The position numbers were made by a program, and so were the translations under genes. This document shows, piece after piece, positions 8,025 to 15,818 of a stretch of DNA of 58,952 nucleotides (its first letter is position 1; each line of letters starts with the position of its first letter). The notes beneath the pieces were generated by a model, which worked only from the letters and a program-made list of their open reading frames with translations, was not told where the DNA came from and ran no database searches. Origin of the DNA: Clostridiaceae bacterium (GTDB lineage Bacteria; Bacillota; Clostridia; Peptostreptococcales; Tindalliaceae); the NCBI GenBank assembly GCA_011390155.1, contig JAABSW010000001.1, positions 1-58,952 of the forward strand, given 5' to 3'.

Positions 8025-9488
8025 ATGGAAAATTTTTACATCAGGGCTAATCGCGTGTTTACACCCATTCGCAAATACGCTTTTGTGTATACCCTGCTGG
8101 TGGCATTTGCAGGTTTATGGTACCCTCGCTTAGGTCTTTCGGTACTATTGGTGATTTTGAGCCTGGTTACATTGTCCTTTTTTAAGGGTCGGTATTGGTG
8201 TGGTAACTTTTGTGCCCATGGCAGTCTGTTTGACTCAGCACTCTTCAGGTGGAGTAGAAATATCAAAATCCCTGAATTCTTCAGATCACCCATCTTTGCC
8301 TGGTTGTTTCTGGCGTACTTTTCCTACAACATTGGCAACGGACTTATACGTGTTTCTGCTTTGTGGGGAACACCCATGTTCTATGATCGGTTAGGGTTTG
8401 TTTTTGTGAGAAGTTATTTGATGGTGACCATTGTGGGAGGGTCATTGGCACTTTTAATCAGCCCCAGAACATGGTGTAATTTTTGTCCAATGGGAATGAT
8501 GCAAAAAGGTTCGTACTGGTTGGGTAAAACGCTTGGTGTGGTGAAGAAAACCGATGAAAAAATCACCGTCGCCAACCAGGATATGTGTCATACCTGCGGT
8601 AAATGTTCCAGGGTATGCCCCATGCAGCTGACACCTTACCTTGATTTTTCTGATGAAAATCAGGTGGACGATATTAACTGTATTCGTTGTTCTACCTGTG
8701 TGGAGAATTGTCCGGCAGGTGTATTGACCTTAAGTTCTGCGGTGGAAGCCAAAGAAATCTATGACAAAACATCAATTGAAGGTTATGAGGAAAGAAAACA
8801 CATTATTACAACCGTTGCCTCAATCAAAGATCTGAATGTTGATGTGAAAGAATTTACCTTTACATTTAAGATTCCTGAAATCGTCAGCTACAAACCAGGT
8901 CAGTTTATTTTGGTGAGAATTCAGGAGCATCCGGAAATGTACCGTGCATTCTCCATCTCATCTTATAACAAAAACAGCCAGTCTCTTAGTGTGACGATCA
9001 AGCGGATGCCCAACGGTTATGGGTCAGACATCATCTTTGATACTTTCAAAGAAGGAGATGTTATACATTTGGAAGGCCCTATGGGCCATGAGTTGGTGGT
9101 GGACAAAACCCAGGAGAAAGTGTTGCTTGTGGCTGGTGGTATTGGCATAACACCTTTTGTAGCCATTGTAGAAGATTTGGTGAAAGACCCCCACCAGGTA
9201 CAAGAGTTTACCCTGATCTATGGGGTGAACAAGGAGCAGGAATTTATCTACAGGGATGTTTTTGAGAAGTTTGAGCACATGAGCCCACGGTTTAAATTTG
9301 TTCCTGTAGTGGCTTTTGATGACCAATGGACAGGTGAAAAAGGTTTTGTGACGGATGTCTTAAACCAGTTAAACCTGGATGACAGCAAACTGTATATGTG
9401 CGGCCCTAAGCCCATGACAGACGCAACCTTGCGTTCACTTGATAAATCAGACTTCAAACGTGAGAACATTTACTATGAGAGTGCATAA
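8025..9488 (+). CDS. NapH-like membrane polyferredoxin fused to FNR-type flavin/NAD domain
   Basis: 487-residue fusion. Residues 1-165 hold several membrane helices with the paired C-x3-C motif (Cys59, Cys63) and W-C-N-F-C-P-M-G (Cys151, Cys154) typical of NapH/NosR/CcoG-type proteins. Residues 188-229 carry two 4Fe-4S motifs (Cys188, 191, 194, 198 and Cys219, 222, 225, 229). Residues 258-487 form a ferredoxin-NAD(P) reductase module: flavin motif R-A-F-S-I-S at 307, nucleotide motif G-G-I-G-I-T-P-F at 371 and C-G-P-K-P-M near 458. It should pass electrons between NAD(P)H, flavin, iron-sulfur clusters and a membrane or periplasmic partner; direction and acceptor are not shown. AGGAGG precedes the ATG. 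A terminator follows. Confidence 0.85.
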   Translation: MENFYIRANRVFTPIRKYAFVYTLLVAFAGLWYPRLGLSVLLVILSLVTLSFFKGRYWCGNFCAHGSLFDSALFRWSRNIKIPEFFRSPIFAWLFLAYFSYNIGNGLIRVSALWGTPMFYDRLGFVFVRSYLMVTIVGGSLALLISPRTWCNFCPMGMMQKGSYWLGKTLGVVKKTDEKITVANQDMCHTCGKCSRVCPMQLTPYLDFSDENQVDDINCIRCSTCVENCPAGVLTLSSAVEAKEIYDKTSIEGYEERKHIITTVASIKDLNVDVKEFTFTFKIPEIVSYKPGQFILVRIQEHPEMYRAFSISSYNKNSQSLSVTIKRMPNGYGSDIIFDTFKEGDVIHLEGPMGHELVVDKTQEKVLLVAGGIGITPFVAIVEDLVKDPHQVQEFTLIYGVNKEQEFIYRDVFEKFEHMSPRFKFVPVVAFDDQWTGEKGFVTDVLNQLNLDDSKLYMCGPKPMTDATLRSLDKSDFKRENIYYESA

Positions 9489-9507
9489 AAGAAAGAGCGC
9501 ATAAAAG

Positions 9508-9540
9508 AAAAAAGCGGGAATTTTTATTCCCGCTTTTTTT
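9508..9540. terminator. Bidirectional rho-independent terminator
   Basis: AAAGCGGGAA pairs with TTCCCGCTTT around a short T/A loop, flanked by A-rich and T-rich runs on the two sides. It serves both the plus-strand oxidoreductase operon and the convergent minus-strand regulator gene that ends at 9539. Confidence 0.85.
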
Positions 9541-10444
9541 ATGCACAATTTTTCATTTGTTTAATTAGCTGGTTCAAAGCTGACAGTGATGGGGCGTATT
9601 CATCTGCCCCCAGCTGTTGAAGGGCATGTTGCCTGTCTATGATGGCATTGCCTCCAATGACAATTTTTGGCTGTGTTTTTACAGGTAGTGATTTGATAGC
9701 CCTGATCAAGTGCTCTGTACTGTTGAGATGCTTATCCAAGGTAACCGACAGAACAAGCAGGTCCACTTTGATTTCCTTTAAAAATATTTCCAAACTGCTA
9801 ATGGGGATGCTCCTGCCCATATAATAAGTTTTCCAGCCATTGGCTTTGAAAAGTTGCTTTGCCATTTTTAAGATTAATTGATGTTCTTCAGCTCCCGGCA
9901 GCATGAACATAGCTGAGCACTGACTATTGGGAGATTCTGGAAGGGCTGTTTCCAAGTTAGCAATGAGGTGGTCTAACATATGGGAGATGAGGTGTTCCCG
10001 TGTAATATCAAGGGTTCCTTTTTCCCATAAAAGACCAACTTCTGTTAGAGTGGGAATGAAAATTTTTGTAAACAGCGGTAGAAGAGAATCGGGGTGTGAA
10101 AGGTTTTGCATAATTAATTTTTGAGCGTCTTCCTCTTCTTCCTGGAGAAGGTGTTGCAAAAATTGATGTTGCATTTTCTTGTAATTAATTGATTGTTGAT
10201 GATCAACAGAATTTGAAGAGATGTTATTATTTTCTTCAGCAGCTTCGGTACGTCCCAAAAGGTCATCAAGACTTATTTCTAATTGATTAGCAATTTCTAT
10301 GAGGGCTCCGGTAGAAGGAGCCCTCAGGTTTTTCTCATAGTTTGATATGGCCGATTGTTCCACACCCAGCATCTGTGCCAGTTGCTTCTGGGTCATTTTA
10401 TGCTTTTTTCTTGCTTGTTTAAGGCGTGTACCAAAATCAGTCAT
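9539..10444 (-). CDS. XRE-family regulator with CarH-like cobalamin-binding photoreceptor module
   Basis: 301-residue regulator. Residues 1-65 are an XRE/Cro helix-turn-helix (M-T-Q-K-Q-L-A-Q-M-L-G, then Q-S-A-I-S-N-Y-E). After a Glu/Asn-rich linker, residues about 95-165 form the four-helix cap of B12-binding proteins, with Trp140, exactly nine residues, then Glu150-His151: the W-x9-EH signature known from CarH adenosylcobalamin photoreceptors. Residues 175-300 are a B12-binding Rossmann domain with E-E-H188, matching the His that ligands cobalt, and Y-M-G-x-x-I-P. CarH and LitR normally carry a MerR helix-turn-helix; here it is XRE. ATG 10444 is preceded by AAGGA at 9 bases and lies 12 bases after the FAS1 gene's stop, so the regulator is co-transcribed with, and may control, that gene. 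Confidence 0.85.
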   Translation of the reverse strand: MTDFGTRLKQARKKHKMTQKQLAQMLGVEQSAISNYEKNLRAPSTGALIEIANQLEISLDDLLGRTEAAEENNNISSNSVDHQQSINYKKMQHQFLQHLLQEEEEDAQKLIMQNLSHPDSLLPLFTKIFIPTLTEVGLLWEKGTLDITREHLISHMLDHLIANLETALPESPNSQCSAMFMLPGAEEHQLILKMAKQLFKANGWKTYYMGRSIPISSLEIFLKEIKVDLLVLSVTLDKHLNSTEHLIRAIKSLPVKTQPKIVIGGNAIIDRQHALQQLGADEYAPSLSALNQLIKQMKNCA

Positions 10445-10456
10445 TGTTATCAATCC

Positions 10457-11521
10457 TTATCTGTTATAACGTTTTTTCACCAATCCTGCTCCAGCTAAGG
10501 AAAGTATACCCATTAAGAAATAAGGTGTCAAACTGATGCTTCCTGTTTGGGGCATTTCGGTGTTTTCTTCCATGCTCTGGTATACAAAATTCTGTGGAAC
10601 CATTACCTCGTCGATGACATGCACCACACCATTACCTGCCACAATGTCTGCTGCAATTACTTGGCTATTGTTAATTTTCACACCATCACTTAGGTCAACG
10701 GTAATTTCTTCACCGTTTAATGTGGCGGCCATCATACCATTTGATAAATCTGTACTCATCACATTGGCGGGCACAACGTGGTAAAGAAGTACTTTTGCTA
10801 AATCAGGTTGGTTCAGCAAGTCAGAAGCAGAAATGTTCAAAGCGGCCAGCAATTCTTCAAAGGCTGCATTGGTAGGAGCGAATACGGTAAATGGGCCTTC
10901 TCCCTGTAAAGCACCCACAAGATCTGCCTGTTGTAGTGCAGCTACCAAGATACTAAAATCTTCACTGGATAATGCAATGTCAACAACTGTTCCAGGTACA
11001 GCAGGGCTTTCCTCCATGGCTTCTTCAGGCTCTGGTGATAGTACAAAACTTGAAGGTACAAGAACAGTATCGATGACGTGTATCACACCATTATCAGCTT
11101 CAATATCTGCTGTTGTTACGTTGGATGAATTGATTTTTACACCATCACTTAGGTCAACGGTGATTTCTTCTCCGGATAAAGTGGTTGCTGTCATGTTGTC
11201 CATTAAATCTGTGCTCATGACGGTGCCTGACACCACATGATAAAGAAGTACTTCGCTTAGCTGAGGGTGAGCCAGTAAATCACCGGCTGTGATGTTCAGT
11301 GCGTCCAGAAGGTCTTCAAAAGCGGCATTCGTTGGAGCGAATACGGTAAATGGTCCTTCACCCTGCAAAGCTTCTACTAAACCGGCTTCCTGCAATGCTG
11401 CTACAAGGATGCTGAAATCTTCATTTCCAACTGCAATGTCCACGATGTCGTGATCTGCTGCAAATACGGGTGCACTTAACAATAAAAATAGGGCCAAGAT
11501 GATACTAATTTGTTTTTTCAT
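10457..11521 (-). CDS. Secreted cell-wall protein with two FAS1 domains
   Basis: 354-residue precursor. A signal peptide covers about residues 1-21 (K-K-Q, hydrophobic core, ends V-F-A). Two fasciclin (FAS1) repeats follow, about 25-155 and 175-310, each with the F-T-V-F-A-P-T-N-A-A-F motif and Y-H-V-V. The repeats are also close at DNA level, indicating a recent duplication. The C-terminus is a sortase signal: MPQTG at 323-327, a hydrophobic stretch and the tail K-K-R-Y-N-R. FAS1 domains mediate adhesion. The divergent sortase at 11745 is the likely anchoring enzyme. An AGGAGG site precedes the ATG, and the promoter lies about 120 bases upstream. Confidence 0.9.
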   Translation of the reverse strand: MKKQISIILALFLLLSAPVFAADHDIVDIAVGNEDFSILVAALQEAGLVEALQGEGPFTVFAPTNAAFEDLLDALNITAGDLLAHPQLSEVLLYHVVSGTVMSTDLMDNMTATTLSGEEITVDLSDGVKINSSNVTTADIEADNGVIHVIDTVLVPSSFVLSPEPEEAMEESPAVPGTVVDIALSSEDFSILVAALQQADLVGALQGEGPFTVFAPTNAAFEELLAALNISASDLLNQPDLAKVLLYHVVPANVMSTDLSNGMMAATLNGEEITVDLSDGVKINNSQVIAADIVAGNGVVHVIDEVMVPQNFVYQSMEENTEMPQTGSISLTPYFLMGILSLAGAGLVKKRYNR

Positions 11522-11540
11522 GATACTTCCTCCTTTTAAT

Positions 11541-11595
11541 TGGTTAATAAGTGGTTAATGATTAATAAATGCTGATGAGTGTCGATTAGTGTCGA
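11541..11595. repeat. Short phased direct repeats in the FAS1 gene leader
   Basis: TGGTTAAT occurs at 11541-11548 and 11552-11559 (11-base period), with a related TTAAT after it. AGTGTCGA occurs at 11578-11585 and 11588-11595 (10-base period). Both pairs lie between the promoter and the start codon of the FAS1 gene. About one helical turn of spacing suits side-by-side protein binding, but no function is shown. Confidence 0.45.
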
Positions 11596-11640
11596 AATTA
11601 TGTAATTGATTTTTTGAGGAAGTATTGTTGCTATGGTCAT

Positions 11641-11669
11641 AATATATCACGTCATGTTATATATGTCAA
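11641..11669 (-). promoter_or_regulatory. Promoter of the FAS1/B12-regulator operon with embedded operator
   Basis: On the minus strand, -35 TTGACA (11669-11664), 17-base spacer and -10 TATATT (11646-11641) make a near-consensus promoter. The spacer and the start of the -10 box contain ATAACATGACGTGATA (11660-11645), part of an imperfect 21-base palindrome at 11642-11662. The core is shared with the divergent sortase promoter (ATAACATnnnGTGATA). Confidence 0.75.
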
Positions 11670-11697
11670 CAATTATTTTAAAATAAATTAAAATATC

Positions 11698-11726
11698 TTG
11701 ATAATAATAACATATAGTGATAAAAT
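11698..11726 (+). promoter_or_regulatory. Promoter of the sortase gene with the same embedded operator
   Basis: -35 TTGATA at 11698-11703, 17-base spacer, -10 TAAAAT at 11721-11726. The spacer contains ATAACATATAGTGATA (11707-11722), which matches the element in the divergent promoter at 13 of 16 positions, in the same place and orientation relative to -35 and -10. Predicted start near 11733 leaves a very short leader before ATG 11745, with GAGGTG as the ribosome site. Confidence 0.65.
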
Positions 11727-11744
11727 CAGGGTGAGGTGATTGAA

Positions 11745-12527
11745 ATGAAAGAAATTAAACAAGCATTTATATGGAAAATACTATTAATCGTCAGCATATT
11801 ATTATTATCTTTTGCAGGCGTTTCTCAATGGAATCGATACCAGGCGGATAAAAATTATCAGGCCTTGGTGGCTTTAAAGAATAGCAATGAGTTGGAAAGG
11901 GAAGAGATGGAAGAACCAACCGTGAAGGCAGAGGTTGACCAGGGCCAGGCTGGAGAGCTTTATGAGTTTAAATACCATGATAATCCCGCGAAAGAGTGGT
12001 TCAACATCAACCCGGATTTCATGGGATGGATCAGTATTGAAAACACAAATATTAACTACCCCTATGTGAGAAGCACGGACAACGAAAATTACCTGGACAG
12101 GGATTTTTACAGGGAGAAAAGTGCCTCTGGCGCGATTTTCATGGACTATCGAAACCTGGGAAACTTCAATGACAGCCACACTATATTGTATGGACACAAT
12201 ATGAAGAGTAAAACCATGTTTCACCAGCTGAACAATTATCAGGATAAAGGATTTTTTGAAGAAAACCAGGTTATCGAGATTTCAGGACTTTATGAAACAA
12301 AAACCTTCCAGGTATTTTCAGTTTACGAAATATCAGCCAATGAGTATGCTTTCCAGTTGGATTTTGAGAACCAGGAAGCCTATAGCAGTTACCTGAAATC
12401 CATCGCTTCTCTTTCTCTTCATATGACAGGAATTAATTTAAATTCTGGTCAAAAATTACTGACGCTGGCCACTTGCAGTTATGGTGTTGATAATGGCCGC
12501 TTTGTGGTACATGCCCTTGAAATGTAA
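11745..12527 (+). CDS. Class B sortase
   Basis: Membrane-anchored transpeptidase of 260 residues. An N-terminal membrane helix (about 8-28) is followed by the sortase barrel. The catalytic residues are visible: His in L-Y-G-H-N-M-K-S-K, Cys244 in T-L-A-T-C-S-Y, and Arg252 in G-R-F-V-V-H-A. The extra segment around D-R-D-F-Y-R-E-K-S-A-S-G and the G-H-N-M-K-x-x-x-M-F signature fit class B. ATG 11745 follows GAGGTG at 6 bases; the GTG at 11736 overlaps that ribosome site and is less likely. The divergent FAS1 protein with its MPQTG signal is the obvious substrate candidate in this window. Confidence 0.9.
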   Translation: MKEIKQAFIWKILLIVSILLLSFAGVSQWNRYQADKNYQALVALKNSNELEREEMEEPTVKAEVDQGQAGELYEFKYHDNPAKEWFNINPDFMGWISIENTNINYPYVRSTDNENYLDRDFYREKSASGAIFMDYRNLGNFNDSHTILYGHNMKSKTMFHQLNNYQDKGFFEENQVIEISGLYETKTFQVFSVYEISANEYAFQLDFENQEAYSSYLKSIASLSLHMTGINLNSGQKLLTLATCSYGVDNGRFVVHALEM

Positions 12528-12669
12528 TGGAAAGTAGTTTGCTTAGCCACAGCTTAGGTCCTATTTATGAGCCAAAGGGCAGTTTCTTGTTGTTTATTGC
12601 AGGAAAATGCGATTGGGCAGCGAATGACCAGATAAGCTTAACTAAGGACCAAGTCAAGGGAGGTAGCCC

Positions 12670-13488
12670 ATGAGTAGTAACTATGAGATGAATTTTTGCC
12701 GAAATATCGGTATTTTTACGGCAGAAGAGCAAGTGACGATTAAGAACACGAGCATTGCCATTGCAGGAACAGGTGGTGTGGGAGGATTGCTGGCAGAACG
12801 GATGGTTCGGCTGGGCATTGGTAAACTGAAACTTAGTGATTCCGGTTCCTTCGAACAAAGCAATCTGAACCGACAGTTTGGATCTAGTCAGCACACTATT
12901 GGCAGTCACAAAGCAGAAGTGGTATGTCAGTACATCCAAGATATCAATTCTGAAGCAGTAATTACCTATGATAACCGGGGGATTCACTCTCAGGAAGAAG
13001 CGGATCAGTTAGTGGATGGTTGTCACCTGATTATTGATGAGATGGATTACGGAGCGTGGAAAGAATCCATTTATTTGCAGCGTGCTGCCAGAAAAGAAGG
13101 TGTTCATTATATTTTTGCCGGCGCCATGGGTTTTGGAGCACTCGTTACCAACTTTAGTCCCCATGGTATTACACTGGAAGAATACAATGGATTTGAACAA
13201 GACATGGATTTGAAAACCATTGAAGTGGGCTTGGTGTCCCAAGAGCGAATTTTACCTGTGATGCCGTCATATGCAAGAGACGCCATGTCAATGGAGATGA
13301 TTCGCGAAATCATATCCGGCCAGCGACCGGTGCCTACCTGCAGCATTGGTGTCGGTCTGGCATCAATACTGGCTGCCCAGGAAGTGGTTAATACCATCCT
13401 AAAGAGAAGACCGCTGGTCACTGCACCTGAATACATATATGTTGACCTTCTGGACAAACGTTTTGAAACCGGGAAAATAAAGTTATGA
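12670..13488 (+). CDS. ThiF/MoeB-family E1-like adenylyltransferase
   Basis: 272-residue protein of the ThiF/HesA/MoeB superfamily, which adenylates the C-terminus of small ubiquitin-like carrier proteins or related acceptors. The ATP-binding glycine loop G-T-G-G-V-G-G is at residues 33-39, the conserved S-N-L-N-R-Q at about 64-69 and the Asp of D-E-M-D near 122. The paired Cys-x2-Cys zinc motifs of MoeB and ThiF are not seen; one Cys in V-P-T-C-S-I-G is a candidate catalytic residue. A GGGAGG site lies 6 bases before the ATG. No ThiS/MoaD-type carrier gene is adjacent, so the acceptor is unknown. Confidence 0.8.
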   Translation: MSSNYEMNFCRNIGIFTAEEQVTIKNTSIAIAGTGGVGGLLAERMVRLGIGKLKLSDSGSFEQSNLNRQFGSSQHTIGSHKAEVVCQYIQDINSEAVITYDNRGIHSQEEADQLVDGCHLIIDEMDYGAWKESIYLQRAARKEGVHYIFAGAMGFGALVTNFSPHGITLEEYNGFEQDMDLKTIEVGLVSQERILPVMPSYARDAMSMEMIREIISGQRPVPTCSIGVGLASILAAQEVVNTILKRRPLVTAPEYIYVDLLDKRFETGKIKL

Positions 13489-13550
13489 GTAAATTTTGGT
13501 CTAAATGGTAAAAAATAACCGGATAATTAAGTAACTATTCAGAAAATAAC

Positions 13551-13579
13551 TTGTTTTCAAGCCCTAAGTATTATAAAAT
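13551..13579 (+). promoter_or_regulatory. Putative promoter of the 13631-18386 operon
   Basis: -35 TTGTTT at 13551-13556, 17-base spacer, -10 TAAAAT at 13574-13579, about 50 bases before the ATG at 13631. Confidence 0.45.
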
Positions 13580-13630
13580 ACTGTTGGACTCTTATTTTTC
13601 ATAATCTGAATGCTGGAGTGAGATCAGAAT

Positions 13631-14206
13631 ATGTATTACATAACCTTAGGATGCCTTGGTTTCCTGTTTTTCTATTTGTTTGATCTAAATAAAGTGAAAT
13701 TCATTCACCAATCTGTGAATCTGTTATTTCCAGGAGGATTGATTGTTTTGGTATATGCCACCCTGGGAATCATGAGGCATTATGCCCCTGACTTTTTTTT
13801 CCCCTTTCCGACAAAAGTGCTGCTGGGCTTAATGGCTGCAGTGTCCCTGATGATGCAGTTCTATGTATTGTTTTTTGCACTGCCCTTTAAAAAAACCTAT
13901 TGGTTTGATGGAAAGGTACAGCGTGTTATTTATGCTGGCATTTACGGAGTTTGCAGGCATCCCGGTGTTCCTTTTTTCTTTTTCTTTTACCTGTTTCTCT
14001 GGCTTACCACAGGTATTCACATGATCTTATGGGCTGGTCTTGTGTGGACAGTCATGGACGGGATCCATGTCTATGTCCAGGACCGTTGGATGTTTCCCAA
14101 AACCCTGTCCGACTATGAAACCTATAAACAATACACGCCTTTTATCATTCCCAATCGGCACAGCCTGAAAGCACTTTCCATCAGTGAGAAAGGAAAACCA
14201 CTATGA
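13631..14206 (+). CDS. Integral membrane protein resembling isoprenylcysteine/phospholipid methyltransferases
   Basis: 191-residue protein with five or six membrane helices. The C-terminal third has G-V-C-R-H-P-G (about 111-117) and, after a helix pair, Y-V-Q-D-R-W-M-F-P-x-x-L-x-x-Y-x-x-Y followed by P-F-I-I-P-N. This matches the pattern of ICMT/PEMT-type methyltransferases (R-H-P, then an E-E/D-R pair, then Y-x-x-Y and a P-R-F-I-P-like end), although the glutamate pair is replaced by Q-D. Substrate unknown; a lipid is likely for the family. Its stop overlaps the GH3 gene start by 4 bases, so the two are co-translated. Confidence 0.6.
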   Translation: MYYITLGCLGFLFFYLFDLNKVKFIHQSVNLLFPGGLIVLVYATLGIMRHYAPDFFFPFPTKVLLGLMAAVSLMMQFYVLFFALPFKKTYWFDGKVQRVIYAGIYGVCRHPGVPFFFFFYLFLWLTTGIHMILWAGLVWTVMDGIHVYVQDRWMFPKTLSDYETYKQYTPFIIPNRHSLKALSISEKGKPL

Positions 14207-15798
14207 ACCTGGATAAAATGCTGAAGGAAAAGCTTTATGATGATATCTGGCAGGAATATTGCGGGTTTCTGGATTTGTCTCTACAGGAATACATGGACAT
14301 TCAACATCGACTGATGTTGGAGCAAATTGACATATACGCTGGATGCGAGTTGGGTAAAAGAATTTTTGGAAAACACAAACCAGTTTCAATTGATCAGTTT
14401 CGTCGAAGCGTACCACTGAGCACCTATGGGGATTATGCTGAACTGTTATTACAAAAATCTGATTGGGCGTTGCCTTCCAAGCCACTGTTGTGGATTAAAA
14501 CTACCTGGGAAGGTGGAGACAAACCGGAGAAATGGGCACCTTACACAGAAAGCATGGTGGAGTGTCATAAGGGAACCTTTATTACTTGCATGATCCTGGC
14601 CACAAGTAGTCGACGGGGTGAGTTCAGCCTGGACATAAACGAAAAATTTCTTTATGGTATGGCTCCTTTGCCTTATTTAACAGGCATTGTGCCTCATATT
14701 ATTTCAGAAGAACTCACAGTTGATTTTTTGCCGACCGTTAAAGAAGCAGAATCCATGAGTTTTGGTGAACGGAACAAAATGGGCATGAAACTGGGGTTGG
14801 AGAAAGGCATTGACCTGTTTTTCGGTTTAAGCAGTGTAATCATGTACATCACCAGAAGCTTTTCTGAAAAAAATAATTCCGGTGGTCTGTCCAACCTCAT
14901 AAAGATGTCACCTAAAGCTGCTTCCAGGCTGACGGCTGCCTGGATAAAAAGCCGTAAGGAAAAACGCAGTATGCTGCCAAAAGACTTGTGGCAGCTTAAA
15001 GGGTTAATTTGTGCAGGCACCGATAGCAAAACCTTAAAAGATAAAATTGAGGAAAGTTGGGGTATTAAGCCCCTGGAAATATTTGGAGGAACAGAGCCCA
15101 CCTGCATTGCTTCAGAAACCTGGGCCAGAGACGGTCTTGTTTTCTTTCCAGACGTGTGTTTTTATGAGTTTATTCCCATGGTGGAACTGGAGCGAAGTTT
15201 TCAAAACCCTGATTATGAACCTCACTCGTACCTGATGGACGAGTTACGTGAAGGAGAGGAATATGAGCTGGTGATTTCTAATCTGAAAGGTGGTGCCTTT
15301 CTGAGGTACCGCACTGGAGATTTGTTCAGGTGTTTAATGATGAAAAACAATGGGGAAGGTATACGTTTGCCCCATTTTCAATACGTGGACCGTTGTCCTG
15401 ATGTGATCGATATCTCGGGGTTCACCAGAATCTCAGAGAAAACCATTAAAAAAGCCATTCGCCTGTCTGGGGTAAAAGTCACAAATTGGTTTGCAGTAAA
15501 AGATTTTGACGACGAAGACCGTGCCTATTTTCATCTGTACCTGGAAATGAACAACATGGAAATCAGCCCTGTGGTGGCAGAAGAGGTAATCAAAGACCAC
15601 CTGTCAGTCTATTTTCGCTATGTGGATGCGGATTACAAGGATTTGAAAAAACTGTTGGGCATCGACCCGCTTATGGTGACAATATTACCCTCTGGGACCA
15701 TTGACCGTTTTACCTTAACAGCCAAAAGAAAACTGCGTAAAATGAATCCATCCCATTACGATGTAATTGAAATGCTCCGTATGATCGGTTTAAAATGA
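14203..15798 (+). CDS. GH3-family acyl-adenylating protein
   Basis: 531-residue protein of the GH3 (auxin-responsive promoter) family, adenylate-forming enzymes that in plants join hormones to amino acids. Landmarks are the substrate/ATP segment L-W-I-K-T-T-W-E-G-G (about 97-106), the central E-I-F-G-G-T-E-P-T (about 291-299, the usual ATP-binding region) and R-Y-R-T-G-D-L-F (about 370-377). Bacterial members are known but their substrates are mostly undetermined. Translationally coupled to the membrane methyltransferase-like gene and 20 bases upstream of the cyclic-di-GMP gene, so the three probably serve one process, perhaps lipid or small-molecule modification. Confidence 0.8.
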   Translation: MNLDKMLKEKLYDDIWQEYCGFLDLSLQEYMDIQHRLMLEQIDIYAGCELGKRIFGKHKPVSIDQFRRSVPLSTYGDYAELLLQKSDWALPSKPLLWIKTTWEGGDKPEKWAPYTESMVECHKGTFITCMILATSSRRGEFSLDINEKFLYGMAPLPYLTGIVPHIISEELTVDFLPTVKEAESMSFGERNKMGMKLGLEKGIDLFFGLSSVIMYITRSFSEKNNSGGLSNLIKMSPKAASRLTAAWIKSRKEKRSMLPKDLWQLKGLICAGTDSKTLKDKIEESWGIKPLEIFGGTEPTCIASETWARDGLVFFPDVCFYEFIPMVELERSFQNPDYEPHSYLMDELREGEEYELVISNLKGGAFLRYRTGDLFRCLMMKNNGEGIRLPHFQYVDRCPDVIDISGFTRISEKTIKKAIRLSGVKVTNWFAVKDFDDEDRAYFHLYLEMNNMEISPVVAEEVIKDHLSVYFRYVDADYKDLKKLLGIDPLMVTILPSGTIDRFTLTAKRKLRKMNPSHYDVIEMLRMIGLK

Positions 15799-15818
15799 GC
15801 AGACAATGAGGTGATCTG

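Noticed and set aside
12528-12669. Riboswitch-like leader before the ThiF-like gene
   Set aside because: Several short complementary pieces exist (GGTCC with GGACC) but no known riboswitch core, such as a B12, TPP or molybdenum-cofactor signature, could be laid out.
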